The translations under genes and the position numbers were made by a program. Under the pieces are notes generated by a model. That model worked only from the letters and a program-made list of their open reading frames with translations, made no database searches and was not told where the DNA came from. From a virus: a DNA stretch of 64,000 bases. The DNA lies in the IMG/VR virus record IMGVR_UViG_3300034012_000625, positions 1 through 64,000 of that record. One strand, written 5' to 3'. Below, one piece after another: positions 31,263-40,634 of the stretch. Position 1 is the first letter of the stretch, and each line of letters opens with the position of its first letter.

Positions 31263-33040
31263 AGGTATCTGACTACATTTGCTCAAGGATCAAAGAGCTA
31301 ACTGGTACAGATACTGTCTTCCTACTGTCCGGCGGTGGCATGATGCACCTGCTGGACAGCGTCGGGAAGACCGATGGCCTGCGCTACATGCACTTGCATC
31401 ATGAGCAGTCCTGCGGGTTTGCAGCCTATGCCTATGGCAGAGCTGTGAACTCGACAGGTGTTCTGTTTGTAACCAGCGGCCCCGGCGGCACCAATGCCAT
31501 CACGGCTGTCGCCTCTGCATTTACAGACAGCGTACCCATGCTGATCATCTCCGGCAACATCACACAGACGTTCTCTGCCCATGGCCTGAACCTGCGCATA
31601 CGAGGCTTCCAAGAGCTAGACATCATCGAAGTAGTCAAGCCGATTACCAAGTATGCCAAGTTCATCAGCTCGGCTGCCGATGTGAAGTTGGAGTTGGAGA
31701 AGGCTGTGTCCATGGCAAAGGACGGCCGCCCTGGACCTGTGTGGCTGGACATTCCGCTGGACGTGCAGTGTGCCGACATCACGCCGGACACACTCGCAGG
31801 TTACAAAGGATTCAGTTCTAACGCAGCACCGACGAAGGATCTGATCAAGGACATCCGGCAACGCCTGCAATCAGCCAAGCGTCCGCTGATCCTGTTCGGC
31901 AACGGTGTGTTCACCAGCGGTGGCAAGGATGCAGCCAAGCAGTTGGCATCAGCCTTTACCGTGCCTGTGCAGACAACATGGGGTGCGGTTGATCTGATCC
32001 CTGACAGTCATCCTAATTACTTCGGGCGGTCGAACTCTTTCGGTCCACGCTACCCCAACATCATCATCCAGAACGCCGACTACATCCTGTCTATCGGGGC
32101 GCGTCTGGGTGTCCAGCACACCAGCCACAACATCGAGACGTTTGCCAGAGGTGCATTCGTTGACATGATTGACCTTGATCCGGCAGAGGCTAGCAAGCCG
32201 GGGCTGAATGTCGGCAGGCACTCACGGGTCTGCGCCAAGAAGCTGATAGACGCACTACTGGATGAGCAGCCTGTCTCTGCATCACAAGAGTGGCTAGGCT
32301 ACTGCCGCAAGGTCAAGGAGAAGTTCCCTGCCGGTGCAACGTTCAAGGACGTGCGGGATGAGCAGTACGTCAATCCGTACTACTTCTACCAAGAGCTAGG
32401 CAGGCAACTACCAGAGGATGCTGTTCTCACGCCGACAGGATCAGGACAGGCTTTTATCATCGGCCATCAAGTGCTGGAGATAAAAAAGAACACTCGGATG
32501 TTTGGTGCCAAGAACTTGGCCATGATGGGATCCTGCCTGCCGTCTGCTATCGGCGCGCACATGGCTACCAACAAGCGGGTCATCTGCGTGACAGGCGACG
32601 GCGGCATCCAGCTCAACCTGCAAGAACTAGCCATCATCAAGCACAATGATCTGCCTATCAAGATCTTCGTGTTCAACAACGCTGGCTATCACGCCATAAG
32701 GATTACGCAGGAGAAGTACTTCGACAGCCGGTACGTAGGATCTACCGAAGACACCGGCGTATACATCCCGTCGTTCTCCAACGTTGCTCAATGCTACGGC
32801 CTGAAGTACAGGAAGCTGCACAACAATATTCAGGTGGCAACGCTGATCGACAGCGTACTGAGCAACGATGATCCTGAGATCATAGAAGTCATCATGGATC
32901 CGCATAAGCCAACCACGCCAACAATCGGATCGTTCATGCGGGAAGATGGCACGATGTCATCCAGACCGCTGGAAGATATGGCGCCGCTGCTAGACAGAGA
33001 AGAACTACGCAGTCTGATGTACATAGACTTGATGGAATAG
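31259..33040 (+). CDS. TPP-dependent acetolactate-synthase-like enzyme, YerE-like by context
   Basis: A 593-residue enzyme of the acetohydroxyacid synthase fold. The N-terminal domain has LLSGGGMMHLLDS and the catalytic Glu in HHEQSCGFAAYAYGRA (near 46). The middle domain spans about 190-330. The C-terminal TPP domain has GDGGIQLNLQELA ... VFNNAGYHAI, the GDG-X24-NN thiamine motif (near 446). Placed between an E1-type 3-dehydrase and a reductase, it matches YerE, which adds a two-carbon unit from pyruvate to a 3,6-dideoxy-4-keto sugar in yersiniose synthesis. Other decarboxylases or carboligases of this fold cannot be excluded. Confidence 0.85.
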   Translation: MKVSDYICSRIKELTGTDTVFLLSGGGMMHLLDSVGKTDGLRYMHLHHEQSCGFAAYAYGRAVNSTGVLFVTSGPGGTNAITAVASAFTDSVPMLIISGNITQTFSAHGLNLRIRGFQELDIIEVVKPITKYAKFISSAADVKLELEKAVSMAKDGRPGPVWLDIPLDVQCADITPDTLAGYKGFSSNAAPTKDLIKDIRQRLQSAKRPLILFGNGVFTSGGKDAAKQLASAFTVPVQTTWGAVDLIPDSHPNYFGRSNSFGPRYPNIIIQNADYILSIGARLGVQHTSHNIETFARGAFVDMIDLDPAEASKPGLNVGRHSRVCAKKLIDALLDEQPVSASQEWLGYCRKVKEKFPAGATFKDVRDEQYVNPYYFYQELGRQLPEDAVLTPTGSGQAFIIGHQVLEIKKNTRMFGAKNLAMMGSCLPSAIGAHMATNKRVICVTGDGGIQLNLQELAIIKHNDLPIKIFVFNNAGYHAIRITQEKYFDSRYVGSTEDTGVYIPSFSNVAQCYGLKYRKLHNNIQVATLIDSVLSNDDPEIIEVIMDPHKPTTPTIGSFMREDGTMSSRPLEDMAPLLDREELRSLMYIDLME

Positions 33041-33048
33041 GGGAGAAC

Positions 33049-33951
33049 ATGAAGATTGCAATACTCGGGGCTACCAGCGAGATAGCCAAGGATCTGATTC
33101 TGTCTTTTGAAGGAGCAGACCTACACCTGTTTGCCCGCAACAAGCTGGCGCTGGATCACTGGATGGTGGAAAACAACAAGAGATATCCCACCAGATTCTT
33201 GTCTGACTTCTCGCGGCATCATGAGTTTGACGCCATCATCAACTTCATCGGTGCCGGTAGCCCAGAGCGTATCCAGCAGATGGGTAGCAACATCTCCTAC
33301 GTCACAGGGTTCTATGACCTGATGGTGTTGGACTATCTGGAGCAGCACAAGAACTGCCAGTACATCTTCATCTCCAGCGGCGCGGTGTTCGGGGATAACT
33401 TTGAGACGCCAGCCAACGCACAGAAGATGTCATCCTTTCCTATCAACGACATCCAGCCGCACCACTACTACGGCATTGCAAAGGCGCAGGCAGAGTATCG
33501 TCATCGGCTGTCTGACAGAAACATCATCGACCTACGTGTGTTCAGCTACTACAGCAGCACCATGAATCCTGATCACCAGTTCATGGTCAGCCAGATGGTG
33601 CAGGCGGTCATGCGAGATGAAACATTCAGAGCAGACATGAACCGTCTATCCCGCGACTACATCGGACCCAAGGACTTCTATCAGATGATCCAAGTCTTGC
33701 TGAGAAACAACACGGTCAATCAGGCGGTGGACTGCTACAGCAGAGCGCCCGTGACAAAAGAGAAACTGCTGGATGGGATGTGGAAGCGGTATGGCATGAA
33801 GTATGTGGTGAGCGCCGGATCTCCGTACCATCCTACGGCAGTCAAGCCGTGCTACTACTCCACCAATACGGCAGCGTACGCGCTGGGTTATCGGCCAACG
33901 ATAACATCCCTTGAGTCCATCTTTGAAGAAGCTGACAAGTTGCTAAAGTGA
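33049..33951 (+). CDS. short-chain dehydrogenase/epimerase, possibly YerF-like reductase
   Basis: A 300-residue extended short-chain dehydrogenase. KIAILGATSEIAKDLIL is the Rossmann start; IFISSGAVFG (near 107) and HYYGIAKAQAEYRHRL (Y-x3-K, near 143) form the active site. It begins 8 bases after the TPP gene. In yersiniose synthesis the last step is reduction of the acetyl branch by an enzyme of this class, so this would complete the trio. A sugar 4-epimerase/reductase role is also possible. Confidence 0.85.
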   Translation: MKIAILGATSEIAKDLILSFEGADLHLFARNKLALDHWMVENNKRYPTRFLSDFSRHHEFDAIINFIGAGSPERIQQMGSNISYVTGFYDLMVLDYLEQHKNCQYIFISSGAVFGDNFETPANAQKMSSFPINDIQPHHYYGIAKAQAEYRHRLSDRNIIDLRVFSYYSSTMNPDHQFMVSQMVQAVMRDETFRADMNRLSRDYIGPKDFYQMIQVLLRNNTVNQAVDCYSRAPVTKEKLLDGMWKRYGMKYVVSAGSPYHPTAVKPCYYSTNTAAYALGYRPTITSLESIFEEADKLLK

Positions 33952-34100
33952 ATCTAACACAGACTCGCTGGTGCGCTACCTGCGCCAGCTTCCGCCGCTG
34001 TCCGGGCGGTTACTTTAAGATTAAACACGGCAGAAGACAGTGGCTGTGCCACGACTGCTACCAGAAGACAAGGCCGAAGAATGTGGTGTCCGACGTGTGA
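33948..34100 (+). CDS. 50-residue zinc-ribbon protein, GTG start
   Basis: It reads V/MNLTQTRWCATCASFRRCPG followed by KHGRRQWLCHDCYQK: two C-x2-C pairs 20-odd residues apart form a zinc ribbon. GTG overlaps the previous stop. Its end overlaps the next gene by 20 bases. It is probably nucleic-acid binding. Confidence 0.6.
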   Translation: MNLTQTRWCATCASFRRCPGGYFKIKHGRRQWLCHDCYQKTRPKNVVSDV

Positions 34101-34278
34101 TAAGCCAACGCAGGTGATAGACAGCCGCAAGTATCAGGACATATCCCGCACGTTTGACTTCGTTGAACGCCGCCGGATATGCCGTGACTGCGGGCATACG
34201 TTTTCGTCTATCGAGATTGCCAAGGATCTGTGGGAGAAACACTACCGCCCACCAAGGAGAAAGAGTGAAGACGCTTAA
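34081..34278 (+). CDS. NrdR-like zinc-ribbon protein
   Basis: A 65-residue protein whose WCPTCDKPTQVIDSRKY ... ERRRICRDCGHTFSSIEI copies the N-terminal zinc ribbon of the ribonucleotide reductase regulator NrdR (CPxC ... VIDSR ... RRRxCxxCGxRFTTxE). The ATP-cone domain is missing. It may bind DNA, but not as a normal NrdR. Confidence 0.72.
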   Translation: MWCPTCDKPTQVIDSRKYQDISRTFDFVERRRICRDCGHTFSSIEIAKDLWEKHYRPPRRKSEDA

Positions 34279-34549
34279 GGAGTATATGAACGAAGTAGCA
34301 GAGGTAGGCTGCGTCCTTTGCCATCATCTTGGCTACGGTCACACGCCTGCTCACCTGCATCATCCACGCGACGCGGCTGGAGGAGCGCAGCGAGCGTCAG
34401 ATTGGCTCGTGATCCCCCTGTGTCCAGAACACCACCAGGGAGCGTCAGGCTATCATGGGCTGGGAAGCAGAGGGTTCTATACACGGTACAAGCTCACAGA
34501 GTGGGACTTGATGGCCATGACTATTGAGAGGTTGCATAAGTCTTCTTGA
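34265..34549 (+). CDS. Ref-like HNH nuclease
   Basis: A 94-residue protein with GTG start and AAGGAG upstream. CVLCHHLGYGHTPAHLHHP and VIPLCPEHHQGASGYHGLGSR match the zinc/HNH core of phage P1 Ref and related recombination nucleases. It is the last gene of the rightward operon; its end overlaps the convergent giant virion gene by 29 bases, and no terminator is visible. Confidence 0.82.
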   Translation: MKTLKEYMNEVAEVGCVLCHHLGYGHTPAHLHHPRDAAGGAQRASDWLVIPLCPEHHQGASGYHGLGSRGFYTRYKLTEWDLMAMTIERLHKSS

Positions 34550-37500
34550 CCTCTATCCGCGCTTCTTCCATCTGCTTTGCCAGCTCGCCGATCAGTACCT
34601 TTATCCGATCAGTCTCTTCTTTCTTCTGAGCGCCGGTCATGTTCTCGTCGTTGCGGATAGCTATGATTACCTGACGCATCTTGGCCATGTCTTTGGAAGC
34701 GTTGTCGTAGAACTTGGCCATCGCAATCTTGTCGCCCTTCTCCTTCAAGATCTCCTGCACCTTGTCCGCCTGACCTAGCTGCGCGAAGTGCCGCATGTCA
34801 GCGTATGCCTGGCTGATCTCTTTGTTGTTCTCGTAGAACGCCGTGACGTACTTGGACTGCGTGGCAGGCAACGTCTTGATGAAGCCCATAGACATGGTCT
34901 CTGTCCAGTTGGCATCTGGGTAGGCAGACTTGGAGAACGGCATCACAGCATAGTGCGACGTTGCAGAGATGGTACCGCCTAGCCAGCCAAGATATCCCTT
35001 GATCGCGTAGTCTGTTTGTACCGGAGATACTTCCATCGACTCTGGCAGGAATACGTTTGCCACTTGCGATAGACCGATGGCCAGCGGGCTGGTTCTCTCC
35101 GCTATGCGCTCTGCTTTCGACAGACGCTCCATGCCCGCAGTCTCGATCGGCGCGCCAGTGAAGCTGTCCTTGTTGGCGTACAGATCTACCAATGGCTTAA
35201 AGACCTGCGGCATTGGGTTGATCGCAAAAGTGTCCGTCAGCATACGGCTGATTGACTGCCCGAATACTTTACCCTCTGCGCCCTGATCAATAATCTGCTC
35301 AAGCACACGCTCGGCCAGCGTACCCATCGCGCCAATCTCAAATGGCTTGGGTATACGGACGGCGGCATCCATACCAGGAAGCCTGAACCACCAGAAGTTA
35401 TCGCGGTCCCACTGCTCCCGCTTCTTGAACTCTTCGTCATCTTTGAATGCCATGTACAGCATCAGGGATGCCAGCACGACAGCGCCCATCACGACGCTGA
35501 ACTGCTCTGCCCGCTGCTTGTCTGTGGCTTCAATCGGCTTGCCTGTGGCCGTGTTGTAAATTACCCGGCTAGTTGGAATGATGCCATCCCTGCCCAACTT
35601 GTACAGACCCTGCACACGCGCATTCAAGAATGGAACTACCTGCGTCAGCAAGCGGAAGGCAGGCCATGAGCCTTGCATGGAGAAGTCCAGCATGTCTCTG
35701 GCGTAGAACGATGCTTCCAAGTGTGTGTAGTTCTTTTTCGTCTCTGGATTAACCGTCTCTCTAAGCTGCTTGTACAGCGCCATACGGTTAGCAGATTCCG
35801 ACTTGTTGCCCAGTTCCTGATATGCCCGCCACGCCTTGCCGATACCAGCTTGAATCTTCTTCTCGTTATCTAGGATGTTCTCACCCTTGATGCCGCTGTC
35901 CAGCAGGCGCTTGATTAACTTGGCCTGATCGCCCTCATATGCGGAGCCGAAGTTGAAGATCGCTCCACCTGCAAGCGCAGAGATGTGCGCAGGATTATTG
36001 CGGTCAGATGCTGCCCAGCCTTCAATGACGTTGGCAAACGGGTTCTTCTTCAGATCCGTCACAGCGATAGCCGAGATCGAATCACGGAACAAGTTACGAA
36101 TCTTGAACGCCGGGGACAGCGTGACACCAAACTGGAGCAGATTCTTGAAGTCGCGAGCAACATCAACAAACTTGGACTTCGGCCCCATGTAGCCGATCGA
36201 CATGATGGATTCCAGCAGCATAGGATCCACGATGTCAAAGTACGCAGGCTTGCCGTCAATCATGGTCTTGATCATGCCCTTGCCGCTGGTGGTGTACTCT
36301 GGCTTTAGCTTGCCGTCGCCAATCAACTCACCTGACTTGCTGCTGTAGACCTTGCCATCACGCCATTCCAGACCGACCTTCAGGTTGGGGAATGCACCAC
36401 CCAGATCCATAGTTGCCCGCACGGTAGCGTTGGCGGCCTCGTTCTTCATGGACGCAGACAGGATGTGACTCCAGTTGCGCAGGGTGTTCTCCATCAAGTC
36501 GCCGAACGGTTTCTCACCACCCTTCAACGCCTTCGAGAAGTACTGGTTCACCAGCCCTGACTTGGTGGCCGCAGCCTGCACGTCACCACCTTCATCCATC
36601 ACCTTGTAGAACGGGATGTAGTTAATGTCGTTGGCATATATGTCATAGGCTTCTCTATTGATTAGCCCTTGCTTGAGCGCGATGTTCAGCACAGAGCGGT
36701 TCAGCCTGTTCATATCCTTCTGAACTTGCTGGTATACCTCGAGCCGTGACTTACCATCAATCTTGCCAGCAGACAGTTGATCCCGTTTTGCCACAACATC
36801 GGGATTAATCGACGTGCCCTTGATGGATGAGCGCAGATTTGTGATCTCTTTTTTAATCTGCTCTATCTGATCATTGATCTTATTGGCTTCTCTGGCTGTG
36901 CCAGCTGCTTTGCGCTCGGCAGTCAGTCGTTGGATCTCAAGCTTTAAGCTATCAATCTGGCTTTCAGCCCGGCGCGACTTTTCATAGATAGCGTTTTCTC
37001 TGTTGAGCGCCACCCATATCTGGTACCGATCCACCTCCATGCCGACCGGCTCCAACGCTTTCAGTAGACCCTTCGTGTCCTTGGCAATATCCAATGCGCC
37101 GTCAGTTAGTTTGACCTCACCATTAAACAGGATGCCCTCTAGCGCGCCGTCGATAGTCTTCGACATGCGGGCTTTCATGTAGGCTTCTTCGCTGATATCT
37201 TTGATTGAGCGGTACTGGTCAGCCACACCTTGCGCCAGCTTCATGAAAAAGCCGTCACGCATCCCATCTATCTTGTCGATGATGGTTTTGTTTTGCGGGG
37301 CAAATATTGGCTCAAGCGCGTTGTACAGATCATCCGGCACACCATCAAACTGACTCTTCTTCAGGGTGCGTTTCTGCAACGCCTTCTGTGCAGCGGCCTT
37401 GGCTTTCTGTGCGGGGGTAGGAGGTTCTTCTTTCTCCGCTAACTCAAACTTCCGGCCAGCAGCACGGTACATCGTGTCGATGTCTTGAATGGGTGTAGAC

Positions 37501-40500
37501 AGAACTTCTTCCGACAGAGCTACCAGTCGCTCAAGCGCACTTTGCTGGCTCTTGTTGATGCCAAGCAGCTTGCGGATAGCTTCGACGAACACCTTAAATC
37601 CGTTCGAGCGCTTGTACTCAATACCAGCCAGGTACTTTTGTATTTCAATTTCAACCATGCCATACGCAACAAGCTCATCAATGTTGGCAAGCATTTGTCT
37701 TGTGTTTAATTTCTCTGGCACTGGCCTGCCCGCAGCCCGATCCTCCCTCACTTTTTTCATGATGAACTTGCGAAGGATTTCTAGGTCGGCTACCGGCCCA
37801 CCTCTTACATTGCGAGTCTGTCTTGTAATAAAGAGCTGCCCCATGGTCGCCAGATGAAGCATCTCGTGCAGCAGCGTCCTGTAGTTTGTGCCGACTACCT
37901 TTTCTGGCTGACCAGGGACATTAGGACCGTTGACTCTTACGTCGTACTTTGGACTCTGGCCTGGACCAACAGGAAGCGGCGTTACCGTGCCGTAAGTATT
38001 CTTGCGGCGGAATCTGCCTTTGATGACCCCGAAACTCATTTGAATTCCGCGATCATTCATAAGCTTGACGCGATTGCGCACAGCCTCTGCCACGGTTTTG
38101 GCAAAGTTATTGGGTGCGTTCTTCACCAACCAGTTGGATAGCTGTACTACATCCATGCCGTCAACCTCTTGAGCTATCTGCTCCAAAGGCTTTTCGATCG
38201 TGTACGTTTGCTGATCCGGTGGGGTCGGCGGTTCTTGTGGCGGCTTGGGTGTCGTTGGTTTCTTGGGCGGTCTAGGCTCTGTGCGTAAGACACCAAATAC
38301 GTTTTCCAGCGGTGTAGCTACAGCTACATTGCCAAACATGTCTGGCTCTGCCGTTGCCTGCTGTGCTGCTTTATTGGCTTCTGCCGCAAGCTCAATCAGA
38401 GAATCGCCGATTCTGCGTGGCGCGTTCTTGTTGGCGGCAAACATGCTGACTACCTCTCGAGTCAGCGGGTCCATGTCTATGTCACCTTGATCTATGTACT
38501 CACCTAGATCTTTGCCCTGCCGGCGCGCATTGACCGCCAACTCAGCAGCCTTGGTTACATAGTTACGAACATCGTAGTCACCGGCGTTCTGAAGATTGGA
38601 CATCGCAGGAGCTGCTATGGACATGCCGCGCAGTATCTGTAGCGCCTCTGGATCAGTGGTTTCTGCATACAGGTCTATCAGCGCATCATTCTCATAAGCG
38701 CGGGCGAACAGCGCGTTTGCCAGACGAGTTTGTGCGAGCGGTGTAGGTTGCCCCTGACGGTTCATAAGTTGCGCTTGCTCTTCTTTAGGCATCGCAGCAA
38801 CAAACTGACGCAAAGAAGAAATCGTAGGGCTACCATCTGTAAGGAAATCAATTCCTTGCAGATCAAACCTGCCCATGTCGATCTTCGCCTGCTCCGTCGG
38901 TGACATGCCCAGCTGCCCACCGACATTACTCTTGTCGGCAATGTCAGGCGTCAATGATGACTTGGGCATGATCCGAACAAGGACGGGCTGCTCCATAGCA
39001 TCGATTACGCTTGATTCGATGCCATGCGCTTGATCCTCTAACATACTACGCACGTAGTCGGTGTATGGCCCGCTGCGATACAGCTCTTGCAGCCCAGCTA
39101 TACGCCCGTTACCAGCAACCGGTCTAATACCTTCAAATGCTGGATCAGCGTACTGCTGGACGGTCGTGCCATCAGCGCGATTGCTTGGCGTGATTTCACG
39201 CGCATCTAGCACTGCGTATTGCACAGGAATCTTGGTGCCGTCAGACGCAGACACAACATCAACGCGACCCAATTGATTTTCATCAATCTGTACATCACTA
39301 ATAACCACAGGCGCACCCGCACCAAAATCTCTGGACACAGACAGGCGGTTGTAGTCCGGCTGCCGAGCGATGCTCATCATCTGCTGGATAGATGCTGGCT
39401 TGGTGCGATCACGGTTTTGGATGGCCGCAAACGACAAGCCAAAGTCCTCTGGCTTACCCTCCCAGTAGTTCTCCATCGCCTTGGTTACATCTTCCGGTGG
39501 CTCTGGCATAGGTTTCGCAGGAGGTGGCTCCGCCGGCGGGGCGACCGCTTCCACAGGCGGCACAGCAGGCGCAGGCTCTACCCGTGCAGCAGGTTGTACT
39601 GCTGGTTCTGCCGTTGGTTCTTCTGTCGGCTTGACCTCTGGTGGTGGTGCTTCTGCCCTGCGTGTCAGTCCAGCAGCAGTGCCAAGACCAAGGCCGCCTA
39701 CAGCAGCCATACCCATAGTCTCGCCCACGCCTTCTGTCAGGCTGCGAGTAGGATCGACTTTCTGCGCTTGATAGTTCTGCGCTACCTTGCCGCCACCTTC
39801 TTCGATCATCTCGCTGATAGTCTCGCCTACACCGCCCTTGGCAGCAGCAGCACCTCTAGCAGCAAGACCGCCTTTGATTGGCACCTTCGCCATGGCGCGT
39901 TCGATAGCACGGCCACCGGGCAACAGCTGTGCTGCCAGTGAGATTACCGCAGCGCTTGCGCCCGACGCACGAGCGTAGCCCAGCGCGCGGCCAGCAGCTT
40001 CAGTCTCGGACACACCTTTATCCACCATCTCTTTGTACAGCTGGACATACGTATCTGCACCAATGTCAGCACCTTGCTGTGTGGCGCCCGTGCCTACAGC
40101 GCCAGCCACAGCAGTCCTAGCGCCAGCACCGGCTAGGCTCAAACCACGCGCAACCGCCAGACCCGGTAGCAGGTTTGGTGCTTGCTCTGCGATGAAGTTA
40201 GATAGCAGCGCAGGATCCTTGATAGTCTCCATGAAGGCGGTAACGCCCTTGGATATCTCACCTTCTTTTCCTGCTTCTTTGATCTTGGCTGCGCGCTCTG
40301 CCTCACGGCGCTTCAGCTCTTCTGACTTCATAGCCTCGCCAGTCTCGCGCATCTCGCGGCCGATTCTGGTCAGACCTGTGTCAGAGAAGTCGCCGGTAGC
40401 CAGACCGTATAACTGGCCTGGCAACTGTGTCAGTGCGCCAGCACCGGAGACTACGCCAGCGCCAATATCCTTGGCAGCCTCACCAAAGGTGCGTTCTTTT

Positions 40501-40634
40501 GGTGCGGCGGGTGATTCCACCGGCTGCGCTGCCATATTAGAGCGCAACGCGTCAGCAAGTGCTTGAGCAGCCTGCTTGTCGCCCGCTCTGTGTGCGTTGA
40601 GAAAAGCGCGTTCAAGCTCTTGTGCTGTAGCCAT
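34521..40634 (-). CDS. giant polyvalent internal virion protein
   Basis: A 2037-residue protein. An N-terminal Ala/Gly-rich and proline-rich part (to about 380) is followed by a DdrB-like ParB domain (about 385-800, with IPVQYAVLDAREITPSNR and VAGNGRIAGLQELY). Next come a zincin-type metallopeptidase motif HEMLH in NYRTLLHEMLHLATMGQ (near 920), long helical and coiled regions (about 1150-1350), and a C-terminal LPD38-like region (NLFRDSISAIAV, then PFLNARVQGLYKLGRDGI). Such multidomain proteins are packed in the virion and ejected with the DNA. It is the last gene of the late unit. Confidence 0.85.
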   Translation of the reverse strand: MATAQELERAFLNAHRAGDKQAAQALADALRSNMAAQPVESPAAPKERTFGEAAKDIGAGVVSGAGALTQLPGQLYGLATGDFSDTGLTRIGREMRETGEAMKSEELKRREAERAAKIKEAGKEGEISKGVTAFMETIKDPALLSNFIAEQAPNLLPGLAVARGLSLAGAGARTAVAGAVGTGATQQGADIGADTYVQLYKEMVDKGVSETEAAGRALGYARASGASAAVISLAAQLLPGGRAIERAMAKVPIKGGLAARGAAAAKGGVGETISEMIEEGGGKVAQNYQAQKVDPTRSLTEGVGETMGMAAVGGLGLGTAAGLTRRAEAPPPEVKPTEEPTAEPAVQPAARVEPAPAVPPVEAVAPPAEPPPAKPMPEPPEDVTKAMENYWEGKPEDFGLSFAAIQNRDRTKPASIQQMMSIARQPDYNRLSVSRDFGAGAPVVISDVQIDENQLGRVDVVSASDGTKIPVQYAVLDAREITPSNRADGTTVQQYADPAFEGIRPVAGNGRIAGLQELYRSGPYTDYVRSMLEDQAHGIESSVIDAMEQPVLVRIMPKSSLTPDIADKSNVGGQLGMSPTEQAKIDMGRFDLQGIDFLTDGSPTISSLRQFVAAMPKEEQAQLMNRQGQPTPLAQTRLANALFARAYENDALIDLYAETTDPEALQILRGMSIAAPAMSNLQNAGDYDVRNYVTKAAELAVNARRQGKDLGEYIDQGDIDMDPLTREVVSMFAANKNAPRRIGDSLIELAAEANKAAQQATAEPDMFGNVAVATPLENVFGVLRTEPRPPKKPTTPKPPQEPPTPPDQQTYTIEKPLEQIAQEVDGMDVVQLSNWLVKNAPNNFAKTVAEAVRNRVKLMNDRGIQMSFGVIKGRFRRKNTYGTVTPLPVGPGQSPKYDVRVNGPNVPGQPEKVVGTNYRTLLHEMLHLATMGQLFITRQTRNVRGGPVADLEILRKFIMKKVREDRAAGRPVPEKLNTRQMLANIDELVAYGMVEIEIQKYLAGIEYKRSNGFKVFVEAIRKLLGINKSQQSALERLVALSEEVLSTPIQDIDTMYRAAGRKFELAEKEEPPTPAQKAKAAAQKALQKRTLKKSQFDGVPDDLYNALEPIFAPQNKTIIDKIDGMRDGFFMKLAQGVADQYRSIKDISEEAYMKARMSKTIDGALEGILFNGEVKLTDGALDIAKDTKGLLKALEPVGMEVDRYQIWVALNRENAIYEKSRRAESQIDSLKLEIQRLTAERKAAGTAREANKINDQIEQIKKEITNLRSSIKGTSINPDVVAKRDQLSAGKIDGKSRLEVYQQVQKDMNRLNRSVLNIALKQGLINREAYDIYANDINYIPFYKVMDEGGDVQAAATKSGLVNQYFSKALKGGEKPFGDLMENTLRNWSHILSASMKNEAANATVRATMDLGGAFPNLKVGLEWRDGKVYSSKSGELIGDGKLKPEYTTSGKGMIKTMIDGKPAYFDIVDPMLLESIMSIGYMGPKSKFVDVARDFKNLLQFGVTLSPAFKIRNLFRDSISAIAVTDLKKNPFANVIEGWAASDRNNPAHISALAGGAIFNFGSAYEGDQAKLIKRLLDSGIKGENILDNEKKIQAGIGKAWRAYQELGNKSESANRMALYKQLRETVNPETKKNYTHLEASFYARDMLDFSMQGSWPAFRLLTQVVPFLNARVQGLYKLGRDGIIPTSRVIYNTATGKPIEATDKQRAEQFSVVMGAVVLASLMLYMAFKDDEEFKKREQWDRDNFWWFRLPGMDAAVRIPKPFEIGAMGTLAERVLEQIIDQGAEGKVFGQSISRMLTDTFAINPMPQVFKPLVDLYANKDSFTGAPIETAGMERLSKAERIAERTSPLAIGLSQVANVFLPESMEVSPVQTDYAIKGYLGWLGGTISATSHYAVMPFSKSAYPDANWTETMSMGFIKTLPATQSKYVTAFYENNKEISQAYADMRHFAQLGQADKVQEILKEKGDKIAMAKFYDNASKDMAKMRQVIIAIRNDENMTGAQKKEETDRIKVLIGELAKQMEEARIEVKKTYATSQ

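Noticed and set aside
31259-33040. TPP enzyme as a metabolic acetolactate synthase for amino-acid synthesis
   Set aside because: No small regulatory subunit or other branched-chain amino-acid gene is near, while sugar genes overlap it on one side and follow 8 bases later on the other. The sugar role fits better, though it is not proven.
34275-34484. Minus-strand frame opposite the Ref-like nuclease
   Set aside because: The plus-strand frame has the conserved zinc/HNH residues; the other is a shadow.
39219-39941. Plus-strand open frame of 240 codons opposite the polyvalent protein
   Set aside because: Arg/Trp/Cys-rich nonsense composition, and the minus-strand gene covers it completely.
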